Shown piece after piece: positions 6,668 to 15,802 of a stretch of DNA of 45,728 bases. The notes beneath the pieces were generated by a model, which saw only the letters and a list, made by a program, of their open reading frames with translations, had not been told where the DNA came from and did no database searches. Position numbers and translations under genes: made by a program. The DNA comes from an uncultured Helicobacteraceae bacterium (GTDB lineage Bacteria; Campylobacterota; Campylobacteria; Campylobacterales; Helicobacteraceae), in contig CAKUOH010000019.1 of NCBI GenBank assembly GCA_934668765.1, positions 1 through 45,728 on the forward strand. The letters run 5' to 3'. Position 1 is the stretch's first letter. Each line of letters opens with the position of its first letter.

Positions 6668-8665
6668 TTGAAAGACATTTTTATAACTTCACCCATTTAC
6701 TATGTAAATGACATTCCGCACATAGGACACGCCTACACGACAATCGCCACAGATATGTTTAAAAAATATCAAAATCTTAAAGGTAATAATGCGATTTTGC
6801 TAACAGGCACGGATGAGCACGGGCAAAAAATCGAAAATAGCGCAAAAGCAAAAGGTAAAGCTCCGCAACAATACGCCGATGAGATTAGCGCGAATTTTCG
6901 CAATTTGTGGGATAGCTTTGCAATCGACTATGATTTCTTTGTCCGCACGACTGATGATTACCACGATTTGGGCGTGAAACGCGCCTTTGAGATTATGCAA
7001 CAAAAAGGCGACATTTACAAAGGGCAGTATGAGGGGAATTACTGCGTGAGCTGCGAGACATTTTTCACTAAAAGGCAGCTAATTGATGGTGCAAAATGCC
7101 CAGATTGTGGGAAGCCGACAAAAGAAATCAAAGAAGAGAGCTACTTTTTTGCATTAAGCAAGTATGAAAAGCGACTTTTGGCGTGGTATGCGGAAAATCC
7201 AAGTGTGATTTTGCCCGCATTTAAGCGCAATGAAGTGATAAAGTTTGTCGAAAATGGTTTGAGTGATTTATCTATTACGCGCTCTACTTTTCGCTGGGGA
7301 ATCGCCCTGCCACAAAGTGCAAATGATACTTCTCATATCATTTATGTGTGGTTGGACGCGCTTTTAAGCTATATCACACCGCTAGGATTTGGCAATGGGC
7401 AAGAGAATAAAATGTCGCTTTTTGAAAACGCACATCATTTTGTAGGAAAAGATATTTTGAAATTTCACGCGATTTTTTGGCCCGCGTTTTTGATGAGCCT
7501 TGATTTGCCCCTGCCAAAAAAGATTTTCACGCACGGCTGGTGGCTAATAGAGGGTGCGAAAATGAGTAAAAGCATCGGCAATGTGGTAAATCCAAAGGCG
7601 GTGGCGGACTCTTATGGGTTAGAAGTGTTGCGCTACTTTCTTTTGCGCGAAGTGCCTTTTGGGCAAGATGGCGATTTTAGTATTCGTGCTTTGGTAGAAC
7701 GCGCAAATGCCGAGTTAAGCGATAGTTTTGGGAATTTGCTAAATCGCCTTCTTGGAATGAGCGAGAAATATTTTGCTCTGCGTTTGGAAGCGCAGGACTT
7801 TACAGGGCTAAAATTTGAGCAAAAAAGCGTGGATTCAATTATTGAATCGCTAGATTTTTTAATGGAAAATATGACGCCAAATCGCTATTTGGAGGAACTT
7901 TGGAAGCTCTTTGACTTGGCAAATGGGCTAATTACGCGCTTTGAGCCTTGGGCGATGATAAAAGAGGGTAGAGTGCGCGAAGTGGCGAATCTGCTAGTTT
8001 TTATCGCAAATATTTTAGCAAAATCCGCGCTTTTGCTTTATCCCATCTTGCCAAAAAGTGCTAAATCTTTGGCGCAATCGCTTGGAATCAAACTTGATTC
8101 TTATGCTGATTTGATTGCGAATCGCAAGTATTTGAATCGCTTTAATCTTACCAAAATCCCCCCGTTGTTTCCTAAAATCGAAGCGGATTCTATAAAAGAT
8201 AACAATAGCAACGATTCGTGCGGAAGTATTTTTGATGAGAAATCGGGGTTGTGTAGCCACGAGCGAGGAAATAAGACTAAAGCGTCTATTGACGAAGCGA
8301 GTGGCAAACTTTACGATTTATCACAAAAAGACAACGCAAAATCCGCACTTATTAAAATCGATGATTTTAAAAAGATTGACTTGCGCGTAGGGCGGATTCT
8401 ACACGCTGAGCGTATCCAAAAAAGCGAAAAATTATTAGTTTTTCAAATTGATTTTGGCGAGATTGGGAAACGACAAATCATTTCAGGCATAGCGCAATTT
8501 TACACACCAGAGGAACTTATCGGCAAAAAAATTGTAGCGATTGTAAATCTAAAACCCACCAAAATTATGGGCGTTGAGAGTTGCGGAATGCTTTTAACCA
8601 CAGAAGATTCAAGTGGCGTAAAGCTACTTTTTGCCGAATCTAGCGCAGGTAGCAAGATAAGCTAA
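6668..8665 (+). CDS. metG: Methionyl-tRNA synthetase with C-terminal tRNA-binding domain
   Basis: The 665-residue class I synthetase has 'HIGH' at residues 18-21, a Cys4 zinc knuckle (C126, C129, C144, C147) and 'KMSKS' near residues 298-302. A C-terminal EMAP-II/Trbp111-type tRNA-binding domain runs from about residue 565 ('DLRVGRI', then 'GIAQFY' and 'PTKIMGVES'). The start is TTG at 6668 with AAAGGA upstream. The linker at about residues 505-560 is long, Ser/Asn-rich and not conserved in appearance (see findings). It charges tRNA-Met. The next gene starts right after its stop. Confidence 0.95.
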   Translation: MKDIFITSPIYYVNDIPHIGHAYTTIATDMFKKYQNLKGNNAILLTGTDEHGQKIENSAKAKGKAPQQYADEISANFRNLWDSFAIDYDFFVRTTDDYHDLGVKRAFEIMQQKGDIYKGQYEGNYCVSCETFFTKRQLIDGAKCPDCGKPTKEIKEESYFFALSKYEKRLLAWYAENPSVILPAFKRNEVIKFVENGLSDLSITRSTFRWGIALPQSANDTSHIIYVWLDALLSYITPLGFGNGQENKMSLFENAHHFVGKDILKFHAIFWPAFLMSLDLPLPKKIFTHGWWLIEGAKMSKSIGNVVNPKAVADSYGLEVLRYFLLREVPFGQDGDFSIRALVERANAELSDSFGNLLNRLLGMSEKYFALRLEAQDFTGLKFEQKSVDSIIESLDFLMENMTPNRYLEELWKLFDLANGLITRFEPWAMIKEGRVREVANLLVFIANILAKSALLLYPILPKSAKSLAQSLGIKLDSYADLIANRKYLNRFNLTKIPPLFPKIEADSIKDNNSNDSCGSIFDEKSGLCSHERGNKTKASIDEASGKLYDLSQKDNAKSALIKIDDFKKIDLRVGRILHAERIQKSEKLLVFQIDFGEIGKRQIISGIAQFYTPEELIGKKIVAIVNLKPTKIMGVESCGMLLTTEDSSGVKLLFAESSAGSKIS

Positions 8666-9616
8666 ATGTATTTAGATGATTTTGTAGAGATTATAGGTGG
8701 CAAAGTCTGCAATGCGCCACAACTTTCTTATATCAATAGTGCGACAAGTAGGCTAGATTCGCTACTAAAAGGCGATGCGTTTATTTTGAGAAATAGCGCG
8801 GATTTGGGTGAGGCGATAAATCGCGGAGCGTATGCTATTGTAAGTGAGTCATTTTGTGAGATTAGCGATGATGAGGTCGCGCTGGTGCTTGTGGATAGTC
8901 TGCAAAACGCGCTAAATCGCTTTGTAAAGTATATGCAGCTTACAAATGGCATTGAAATTTTGCGATTTGAACGCATTAGCTTCAAACTTGCAAACGCAAT
9001 GTCGCGCGATAAAAATGTTGCTTTTACGGATAATATCTTTGATTTGGTAGAATCGCTTCATTGTCGAATCATTATCATTAACTTTGAAGCATTGTTTTTT
9101 GAGGCAAAAGAGCTAAAAAATACAAGTAATTTGCTTTTTAATATTTTATATCAAACGCTTTTTGAGCTAGAAATAGAATATGAAAATAATATATATGAAT
9201 TAGTTTTGCCAAGCCTTTTTGTGAGAGATTTAAATAATATTTTGCATTTTTTTAAGTTAAAACGAATCGAATTTAAGATTAGCTTTGATGAAAATCTTTT
9301 TTTGCCAATATTTATCAATACTTCCGCTAGAGCCGTGAGATACGGGCAATCAATGCGATTTATTTTTGCTACAAGAGATGAGAGATTGCTAAAACGATTC
9401 GTAGATTTTGCGTTAAGTGCAAAATGGGGACGCACACTTTTGCTTAGCAATGAAGCGTTAAATTTATCTCAAAATATAGAGTGCAAAATTTATCAAAATA
9501 ATGATGATTTAATAGAGTGCTTTTTGCTTGAAAAATATCATTTTTTTGTCATTTATGGAGTAGAGCAGAGCGAGATAAAGCTAAAAGATGAGTGCGTAGA
9601 GCAGAGTTTGTTTTAG
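8666..9616 (+). CDS. Conserved unknown with a Mur-ligase N-domain-like start
   Basis: The ATG directly follows the metG stop, so the two are one transcription unit. The first 100 or so of 316 residues ('NSATSRLDSLLKGDAFI', then 'AINRGAYAIVSE') resemble the N-terminal domain of MurE/MurF ligases. The ATP-binding G-x-x-G-K-T/S motif of those ligases is missing, so it is probably not an active ligase. I recall an unknown gene next to metG in Helicobacter and Campylobacter. The middle is A/T-rich and acidic. Function is unknown. Confidence 0.7.
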   Translation: MYLDDFVEIIGGKVCNAPQLSYINSATSRLDSLLKGDAFILRNSADLGEAINRGAYAIVSESFCEISDDEVALVLVDSLQNALNRFVKYMQLTNGIEILRFERISFKLANAMSRDKNVAFTDNIFDLVESLHCRIIIINFEALFFEAKELKNTSNLLFNILYQTLFELEIEYENNIYELVLPSLFVRDLNNILHFFKLKRIEFKISFDENLFLPIFINTSARAVRYGQSMRFIFATRDERLLKRFVDFALSAKWGRTLLLSNEALNLSQNIECKIYQNNDDLIECFLLEKYHFFVIYGVEQSEIKLKDECVEQSLF

Positions 9617-9631
9617 CACACCGCATAATTA

Positions 9632-10804
9632 TTAAAAATCAATAATTTCTACATTTGCATTGATATTTTCCAAAATGTCGCTTTTGATTTCATCTGTATA
9701 AGCCCCAGCATTTAGGATAAGTAGCGCGTTTTTATTGCGCAAAATTTGTGGCGATTGCACCAAAAAGCGTGTGCCATAAAGCCGTTTGCCCTGCTTTGCC
9801 TTATTGTTGTCCAAAATACTAATGATTTTTGCGCTTTGAAGCCCATTATAAAGCAAAAATTGCGAAAACAAATGCGCCCCAAAGAGATACACAGGCTTTG
9901 TCGTAGATTCCAAAATCGCATTCAAATCCAAAATCTTGTGCCTATAAAAATCCAAAAATTCGCCTATCATCGCCTTATTTTGCGCATATTGTGATTTTAG
10001 CGTGATTTGCGATTCGCTTACACAGGCACGATTTATGACTTTTTCACACGCAAAAAATATGCTATGTTCTTTAAAATATCGTTTTTGCAAAATCTTAAAG
10101 CCATTTTTGTGTAGCAAATATTTAATCACAGGCTCATTTAAAAATATGGTGTGTTCGTAGTTTAGGGTATTTGTGAATTTATTTGAAAGCCATTTTTGCA
10201 TATTTGGGAGTGAAAAAATGAGCCGCGCCTTACTCTCTCTCGTTTGCGCCCCGCCACACAAATCATCGCACAAATTTTCGTAGATTTTGCCCAAAAACTT
10301 ATTAGGATTATAAATATGCTCAAAAAGATGCGAATGCGCGATGCAGTCGTATTTTTGTGGCAGCGTAGTTTCGCCAAAAAACTTTTCAATATAGTTGATT
10401 CTCTCGTGTTTAGTGGGATTTGGCTCGATTATGGTGTAGTTTAGATTTGGATTTTTTGCAAGGCAGTTTAGGGCTAGTTTGCTATGTCCGCCACCGATTT
10501 CTAGCACATTTTTTGGGCTAAAACTCATCACAAAGTCCGCAAACTCTGCGTGATGCGAACTCCACAGCGCACCCACTGCTCCGCTATCGTGCCCATTTTG
10601 GTAGAGTAAATCAAGTGGGATTAGATTTTTTAGTTGCACCACACCACTTGGATTTGCAATGACAAAGTCCATTTTAGCGATAACATCTTCACTTTGTGGC
10701 AAATTTGTGCATCCACAAAATAGCGGAAAATCATAACTAAAAAGCGACTCAAATCCCGCTTCATCCGTAACAGCGCATTTTTCACGCACAATGTAGTTAA
10801 ACAT
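9632..10804 (-). CDS. SAM-dependent C-methyltransferase family protein
   Basis: The 390-residue protein has a short Cys-containing N-terminus ('FCGCTN'), a Rossmann methyltransferase core with the SAM-binding 'VLEIGGGHSKLA' near residue 100, 'TIIEPNP', and a C-terminal domain 'YLFGAHLFSQFLLYNG' followed by 'SILDNNKAKQGKRLYGT'. This is the zinc-binding, SAM and C-terminal layout of sugar C-methyltransferases such as those in capsule loci. It ends the minus-strand surface-modification cluster, 11 bases after the upstream gene, with AAGGGGG as RBS. The substrate, probably a nucleotide-linked sugar or small phospho-group, is unknown. Confidence 0.78.
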   Translation of the reverse strand: MFNYIVREKCAVTDEAGFESLFSYDFPLFCGCTNLPQSEDVIAKMDFVIANPSGVVQLKNLIPLDLLYQNGHDSGAVGALWSSHHAEFADFVMSFSPKNVLEIGGGHSKLALNCLAKNPNLNYTIIEPNPTKHERINYIEKFFGETTLPQKYDCIAHSHLFEHIYNPNKFLGKIYENLCDDLCGGAQTRESKARLIFSLPNMQKWLSNKFTNTLNYEHTIFLNEPVIKYLLHKNGFKILQKRYFKEHSIFFACEKVINRACVSESQITLKSQYAQNKAMIGEFLDFYRHKILDLNAILESTTKPVYLFGAHLFSQFLLYNGLQSAKIISILDNNKAKQGKRLYGTRFLVQSPQILRNKNALLILNAGAYTDEIKSDILENINANVEIIDF

Positions 10805-10815
10805 TTTGCACCCCC

Positions 10816-11793
10816 TTAATTTTTATCAGTTTTAAAGCCAAAGATTCGCTTGATTGGATAGCGAATCGCGCGTGTATTCTTGCGTAAAATAGCAAGTTTT
10901 GTGTTTGTATAAAATCGCACAAAGCCACTAAAATGCTCTAATCGCTTCAATCTATCAAATTCCTTGCGACTTATGGTAATAATTTCAGGTGTTTCTTGCT
11001 CTCGCAAAGCCCAATATTCATCTGTGCGTTTGATTTCAAAAGGCGCACTCCACGCATTTATATTTAATAACTCCACACGATTATCAAGCATAAAATTTTG
11101 CAACACAGATTCAGGATTAAATAAATCTGCGCCATTTAGTTTCTTGTAATCTAGCATAGGATAGATATTTGCGATTTTATTTATAATACACGGATTTGCC
11201 ATATAGAGCAAGTCTAGCCCGTATTGTTCGCCCTCCATAACACCATAAAATCCAAAAAGTTTGGACTTAAAATTTCTCCCCCACAAACTGCCATCGCCCA
11301 AAAAATCCAAATTAAAAGGCTTGTGCCAAAACAAATCAGGGCGCGTAACGATGACAAAATCATAATTTATGCCATGCGCCTCGTAATTTAAGCGCAGTTG
11401 ATTCGCGCTATACACGCTAAAATACGCATTTGCAAGGGATTTGTAGTGATATTTGAAACTATAACGAATCGCTAGGAATTTCTCATCATCTGCGCTTTGC
11501 GCTTGTGCCGTAATATCAATGCCTTTTAGGTTATAAAGTTTGGTTAGCTCATCTTTTGGTGGCGTTTTTTGCGGTGGCTTGGCGTTTGTCTCTGCTTTTT
11601 CATAATCCCACGAAGTTACCTGCCCCTCCACAAAATCCCACGAGTGCATAAAAATATCCACTTCATATCCCGCCTTTTGTATAGGCTCTACAAGGTGCTT
11701 AAAAAAGCTATCCCTGCAATCTTTGTAGCTTCGCAAATAGCCATAGAATTGAATTGCTATGCGTTTTTGTGGTTTTTTTCTTAAATATTTCAT
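10816..11793 (-). CDS. Putative glycosyltransferase-like protein
   Basis: I start this gene at ATG 11793 (325 aa) because AAAAGGAGC lies just upstream. The longer in-frame extension to 11931 would translate a dispersed repeat and is very unlikely. The protein begins 'RIAIQFYGYLRSYKDC', then 'VDIFMHSWD' and 'DFVIVTRPDLFWHKPF', which has the look of a GT-A-like fold with an acidic metal site (RPDL). The C-terminal 50 residues are very basic, as in peripheral membrane glycosyltransferases. I do not recognise a named family. It is in a run with a nucleotidyltransferase and a methyltransferase. Confidence 0.65.
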   Translation of the reverse strand: MKYLRKKPQKRIAIQFYGYLRSYKDCRDSFFKHLVEPIQKAGYEVDIFMHSWDFVEGQVTSWDYEKAETNAKPPQKTPPKDELTKLYNLKGIDITAQAQSADDEKFLAIRYSFKYHYKSLANAYFSVYSANQLRLNYEAHGINYDFVIVTRPDLFWHKPFNLDFLGDGSLWGRNFKSKLFGFYGVMEGEQYGLDLLYMANPCIINKIANIYPMLDYKKLNGADLFNPESVLQNFMLDNRVELLNINAWSAPFEIKRTDEYWALREQETPEIITISRKEFDRLKRLEHFSGFVRFYTNTKLAILRKNTRAIRYPIKRIFGFKTDKN

Positions 11794-11830
11794 CTTTTGC
11801 TCCTTTTTTAATTTAATGCTTACCATATTT

Positions 11831-11922
11831 GGATTGCCACGATACCTAGCGGCAAGTCTCACAATTACGATTCGTAGCGTAAAATCCGTCATTGCGAGGC
11901 TTTGAAAAAGCCAAAGCAATCC
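11831..11922. repeat. Family B palindromic repeat
   Basis: The element is bounded by inverted GGATTGCC (11831) and GCAATCC (11916-11922). It contains GTCATTGCGAG at 11888-11898 and a hairpin GGCTTTGAAAAAGCC. It fills the space between the nucleotidyltransferase and the next gene's promoter/RBS region. Confidence 0.7.
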
Positions 11923-11927
11923 ACAAA

Positions 11928-12677
11928 TCATCTATCATTTAGCCACCGCTCATATTCGCTCAAATCCTGCGGTGTGCCAAGTCCGTGCATAGATTCACGC
12001 GAAATCTCATAAATGCCTATTGTCGCGCCGTTTTTGATTGCGTAGTTGTAGGTGGGCGCGACATAAAATTCGCCATTAACGCGTTCATTTTGCATTATCA
12101 TTTCTTTTGCATATTTTACAAAATCCGCTCCACGCGCAAAAAGATAGATTCCGCTCGTGGCAAATTCACTTATTGGCTCTTTTTCGCGCACTTCTACCAC
12201 AAATCCAAGCCGCGAATCCACCCGCACAAAGCTCCATTTTGGATTGCGAGTCTTATCCACAAAGCACAAGATTTGCCCATCTAACCTGCGCTTAAAGCAC
12301 TCTGCGCAAAAATCGCTTATGTTAATATCCACGATTTGATCGGAGTTTGCGATAATCAAAGGCGTATCATTATCGATAAATTCACTCGCATACAGGACGC
12401 TACAAGCCGCACCCTGCGTGAGATTCTCAATGCCGATAAATTTTGCATTGTATTTGTGCGTGAGTTTATCGATGAGCGTTTTTTCCTGCGCTAAATGCGA
12501 TTTTAAGGCGATTAGATAAAATCTTGCGTGTGGCGTGGATAGATTTTGCAAGACGCACTCAATCATCGGCATTTGCGCCTTGCCTACTTTGATAAATGGC
12601 TTTGGCGTGGCGAATCCTGCATTTGTGAAGCGTGAGCCTAGCCCTGCCATTGGGATTACGATATTTATGCGTTTCAT
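11928..12677 (-). CDS. Sugar/phosphate nucleotidyltransferase
   Basis: The 249-residue protein has the nucleotidyltransferase loop 'IPMAGLGSRFTNAGF' then 'PKPFIKV' at the N-terminus, 'IIANSDQIVDI' as the metal-binding Asp region, and 'SGIYLFARG'. It should activate a phosphorylated sugar or small molecule with an NTP. The family relatives include GlmU/RmlA-like and cytidylyltransferase proteins of capsule clusters, and the nucleotide and substrate cannot be told. Its ATG overlaps the cupin stop (ATGA) with AAGGGG as RBS, so the two are coupled. Confidence 0.8.
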   Translation of the reverse strand: MKRINIVIPMAGLGSRFTNAGFATPKPFIKVGKAQMPMIECVLQNLSTPHARFYLIALKSHLAQEKTLIDKLTHKYNAKFIGIENLTQGAACSVLYASEFIDNDTPLIIANSDQIVDINISDFCAECFKRRLDGQILCFVDKTRNPKWSFVRVDSRLGFVVEVREKEPISEFATSGIYLFARGADFVKYAKEMIMQNERVNGEFYVAPTYNYAIKNGATIGIYEISRESMHGLGTPQDLSEYERWLNDR

Positions 12678-13075
12678 TTATTGCCCCTTTTTGGATTTTG
12701 TGATTTTTGATTTGCAATAGATTCTGCGCTAAAATCGCATTTAGATTCCACAAATGCACCTAAAAATTTGTCATTTTTCGCGCTTGGGATTTTAACTACC
12801 ACCGTGATGGTATCTGTAAGCGCAAGAAAATCTGTGCTCTCAAATGGCTCTAACACTACGATTTCGCCCTTGCCAAATTCTATACCATTCATTTTCACGC
12901 GCCCTTGCGCTATGCAGGTGATTTCAGTGGCGATTTTGTGATAATGCAGCGATTCGCACTCGCCCTTTTTGTAATATTTCACCGCCACTTCAAAATCTTT
13001 TGATTTGCACACACAAGGACTAAAATCCCCCACAAACCAGCCTTTTATCATCGAATCTAAACTAAATTTTTGCAT
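12674..13075 (-). CDS. Small cupin-domain protein
   Basis: The 133-residue single cupin has 'CESLHYHKIATEITCIAQGR', the H-x-H...E part of cupin motif 1, and 'LEPFESTDFLAL' in place of motif 2. It could bind a metal and act as a small isomerase, epimerase or sensor. It is translated with the nucleotidyltransferase (4-base overlap) and has an AAAGGAG RBS. The tail after about residue 110 is Ser/Asn/Lys-rich and not conserved-looking. Confidence 0.75.
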   Translation of the reverse strand: MQKFSLDSMIKGWFVGDFSPCVCKSKDFEVAVKYYKKGECESLHYHKIATEITCIAQGRVKMNGIEFGKGEIVVLEPFESTDFLALTDTITVVVKIPSAKNDKFLGAFVESKCDFSAESIANQKSQNPKRGNK

Positions 13076-13167
13076 TGTCGCTCCTTTGTTTTAAAATCAA
13101 GCGCAGATTCCAAAATATAAACTTCCACTCGCGCAGAAATTTGGGTGGTTTAAGGCATTTGCGCAAT

Positions 13168-14292
13168 TTATGCCACAAGTGATTCCCCCCCCCCACCACC
13201 ATTATGATTCACGGCGTTTGTGGCATTTATAAATGAATCGCCTATTTTGTATTCCAAAGATTCGTATAGATGACTTGATTTGATATAAATTTGCAAATCT
13301 TTTATCGCATTTTGTCGCAAAGATTGGCTAGATTCTACACATTTATAAAAAGCGCGTTTGTTGTTTTTGAAAACACGCTTTATTGTGCCAAGCATTAGCA
13401 TTAAGCGCATTTGTCTGATAAAATCCGCTCCATATCGCGCAAAAATCGCGCCCAAATGATACACAAAAATCTCATCTACCAAATCTTGCAAATTATGTCC
13501 CTGCCTATCTTTTTGAATGATTAAAAATAAATTTTCTTTATTTAGCGTATTTTGCAAATCAAAATGGCATTGATAAAAGTAAAATTGCTTAAATTTTTCG
13601 CTTTGTGGGGTAAAATTGCTATGCTCTAAAAATCCCCAATCTGCCACGCATTCGACATTTTCGATTCTAAAATCTTTGTAAAGAAGCAAAAAATATCCAT
13701 AAATATAAAAATCAAAACTCCACAAATTTAGGCGCAAAAAGTCCTGTGTTTGAGCTAGATTCGTGGCATTGAAAAAATCTGTGATAAATTCGCCCTTGTA
13801 AATGCAGGGCTGATTAAACCAAAAATATAAATCATCATTTGGGATTTTTTGCGAGGATTTTGTGCCAAAAAATTTCTTGCTTTCATTTTTTATCACACTT
13901 GCATCACAAACACTAATATTGCCATAAAGTCGCTTATTTGCGTAAAATTCATCGCAAAGTTGCGCGAGATTCACGCTTTTTATAATCTCACTTTCGCTAT
14001 CAATGATGATTAGGTATTTGTAGTGTTTATGTAGCTTTTTTAGCGCGTAGAATTTTTTGATATTGATAATACCATTTTCACGCGTAGTGCGCAATATTTT
14101 AGGTAAAATTAGCGTTTTATAAAAATGTGCAAAATTGATTTTTTTAAACACCCTTGCCTCATCTGCACTTGTAAAAACAAACGCCAAATCAGCTTGTGCG
14201 TCAAATTGATATGTAAAAAAAGAGCGCACAAAGGCATTTGCATACTCAAAATGTGGCGGATAAATGGGCATTATAAAGCAGATTTTATTCAT
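13168..14292 (-). CDS. Putative glycosyltransferase with phase-variable C-terminus
   Basis: The 374-residue protein starts 'MNKICFIMPIYPPHFEYANA' and has 'YLIIIDSESEI' as a DxD-like metal site, a pattern of GT-A glycosyltransferases. Near the end a run of 10 G (C10 at 13185-13194 on the plus strand) codes for Gly, and the frame stops shortly after with 'ESLVA'. With 9 or 12 G the frame instead continues for about 40 residues of basic, Trp-rich sequence ('LWHKLRKCLKPPKFLREW', then 'KFIFWNLRLIL'), ending within the start of the cupin gene. So the version read here is probably a shortened form. RBS AAAGGA precedes the ATG. Confidence 0.7.
   Translation of the reverse strand: MNKICFIMPIYPPHFEYANAFVRSFFTYQFDAQADLAFVFTSADEARVFKKINFAHFYKTLILPKILRTTRENGIINIKKFYALKKLHKHYKYLIIIDSESEIIKSVNLAQLCDEFYANKRLYGNISVCDASVIKNESKKFFGTKSSQKIPNDDLYFWFNQPCIYKGEFITDFFNATNLAQTQDFLRLNLWSFDFYIYGYFLLLYKDFRIENVECVADWGFLEHSNFTPQSEKFKQFYFYQCHFDLQNTLNKENLFLIIQKDRQGHNLQDLVDEIFVYHLGAIFARYGADFIRQMRLMLMLGTIKRVFKNNKRAFYKCVESSQSLRQNAIKDLQIYIKSSHLYESLEYKIGDSFINATNAVNHNGGGGGESLVA
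13185..13194. repeat. C10 homopolymer tract (phase-variation site)
   Basis: Ten C in the 3' end of the glycosyltransferase at 13168-14292. A change by one base swaps the C-terminus of the protein. Confidence 0.8.
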
Positions 14293-14307
14293 TTAGAATC
14301 CTTTGCG

Positions 14308-15009
14308 TTAGAGTTTAGAGTGTGCGAATCCTGCGATTTGTCGCAAGATTTCGTATAAATTTTCACATTTAGCAATCACGCGCTTAATATTTTCATAATT
14401 TACCTCCGCAATGTCGCCTATTTCCATTACAAACGCGCCACTTTGCTTTGCAGCGGTAATGCCATTTTGATTGTCTTCTACTATTAGCACTTCGTGCGGG
14501 GATAGATTTAGTCGCGCTATTGCCTTTTCATATATTTCAGGGCTTGGCTTGGGATTTGCCACGCTTTCATTAGATAGATAAAAATCCAAATACTCGCGCA
14601 ACGCGGACTTTTCTAACATTAGCTCGATAGTTTTGGCGATAGAGTTTGAGCATAGTGCTAGGCGAAAGCCGTCATTTTTTAGGCTTTTTAGCGCATTTAT
14701 GCGCGTGGGGCTTGGGACGCAGTGTAAATCTATCGCTTCAATGGTGTAGATTTGCTTCATTGCATTTATAAAGCTATGCAGGGTGCGTGGCAGGGATTTT
14801 GCGCGTGAAATCATCTCTAATTTTGTGCACGTTGGCAATCCGTCAAATTCTTGTAAATGCGCTTCGCGTGAAATCTCTAACCCAAAGAGTTGTAACGCTC
14901 TATTTAGCGCGATAAAATGCCATTCTTTAGCGTCAATTAGCACGCCGTCCATATCAAAGATAATTGCTTGAATCTTGCGTGATTCTCGTGGTTTTATTAA
15001 ACTATTCAT
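14308..15009 (-). CDS. HAD-superfamily phosphatase (beta-phosphoglucomutase-like)
   Basis: The 233-residue protein carries all HAD motifs: 'IIFDMDGVLIDA' (nucleophile Asp, motif I), 'ALCSNS' (motif II), 'KPSPEIY' (motif III Lys) and 'VLIVEDNQNGITAA' (motif IV). The helical cap after motif I is the small type of phosphoglucomutase/phosphatase members. It probably dephosphorylates or rearranges a small phospho-metabolite in this cluster. It overlaps the upstream GDPD-like gene by 8 bases and has AAGGAG as RBS. Confidence 0.85.
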   Translation of the reverse strand: MNSLIKPRESRKIQAIIFDMDGVLIDAKEWHFIALNRALQLFGLEISREAHLQEFDGLPTCTKLEMISRAKSLPRTLHSFINAMKQIYTIEAIDLHCVPSPTRINALKSLKNDGFRLALCSNSIAKTIELMLEKSALREYLDFYLSNESVANPKPSPEIYEKAIARLNLSPHEVLIVEDNQNGITAAKQSGAFVMEIGDIAEVNYENIKRVIAKCENLYEILRQIAGFAHSKL

Positions 15010-15658
15010 TAAAAAACTCCTTTGCTAAATGTGGAAAATCCGTGCAAAGAAAAATCCTTGAATCGCCACTCAATGCGTTAGATTCGATGATTTGTTTGTA
15101 GTTGCGCCACGCACTTAAATATTGGCGTTTATGCAATTCAGGCGATACAATGGCGACTTTTTTGCCATTCTCTAAATGCGTTAAAATATTTGATTCGCTA
15201 ATCCAATGTGAGTAAAATTCATCGCACCAAACGCCCTGTGCTTCGTCATAAAGCACACATTTTTGCTCAATTTCGCTTATGCGCGTGAAAAAATTTAGCC
15301 CATTTTGCGCAAAAATCCGCATATCAGGCACACTCATATCAAAGCAAAAGTAATTTTTTACGCGGTATTTTTCTAAAAGTGCCTTTAGCGCAACCTGCAG
15401 TCCATCTGCTTTGATATTTAGCGCAATGGGCGGATTGTGCGAAAAATTTTTATACAAGGCAAAAAGACTTTGCGTTCTTAAAGCCTGTGAAGTAGGCATA
15501 TCGTGGCTAATGACAAGTTGCAAATCAAAATCGCGCAAATCACTCTCTATGCCAAAGCCGTTTTGAAAGGCGTGTTTGAAGGATTCAAGTGAATTTGGCT
15601 TGATTTGTTTTGTGGAATCTTGCAAACCCCAAAATCCCCTATGTGCTAGGATTTGCAT
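15002..15658 (-). CDS. GDPD-like phosphodiesterase family protein
   Basis: The 218-residue protein has 'LAHRGFWG', 'PNSLESFKHAFQNGFGIESD' and 'LVISHD', the His, Glu-x-Asp and His-Asp of glycerophosphodiester phosphodiesterases. It is shorter than housekeeping GlpQ/UgpQ and lacks a signal peptide, as in the small GDPD-like proteins found in capsule and glycan clusters. It may make or trim a phosphodiester-linked group. It starts the gene cluster; a phase-variable leader ORF lies just upstream (15803-15868). Confidence 0.8.
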   Translation of the reverse strand: MQILAHRGFWGLQDSTKQIKPNSLESFKHAFQNGFGIESDLRDFDLQLVISHDMPTSQALRTQSLFALYKNFSHNPPIALNIKADGLQVALKALLEKYRVKNYFCFDMSVPDMRIFAQNGLNFFTRISEIEQKCVLYDEAQGVWCDEFYSHWISESNILTHLENGKKVAIVSPELHKRQYLSAWRNYKQIIESNALSGDSRIFLCTDFPHLAKEFFNE

Positions 15659-15703
15659 AGTGAGCCTTTGAAGTTAAATTGTGCGAATCTTGCGAATCTA
15701 GTA

Positions 15704-15771
15704 GATTGCCACGATTTTGTTTTGCAAAATCTCGCAAAACAAGGCGAAGCCGAAGTTTCTTTAGTAATGAC
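15704..15771. repeat. Family B palindromic repeat
   Basis: The plus strand runs from GATTGCCACGATTTTG through a hairpin (TTTTGTTTTGCAAAATCTCG) to TAATGAC. It shares the GATTGCCACGATTTTG end with the copy inside the PEtn transferase gene (41279-41395). It lies between the C10 tract and the GDPD-like gene. Confidence 0.65.
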
Positions 15772-15802
15772 GGTGTAGAGTGGATTTTTTAACGCGTGGT
15801 TT

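Noticed and set aside
8235..8305. Inverted repeat in the metG linker as a palindromic insertion
   Set aside because: Only about 5 bases (GCCAC/GTGGC) pair and no family A or B end is present.
11794..11931. In-frame N-terminal extension of the 10816-11793 gene
   Set aside because: It would translate a family B repeat, overlaps the nucleotidyltransferase end, and the ATG at 11793 has a strong RBS.
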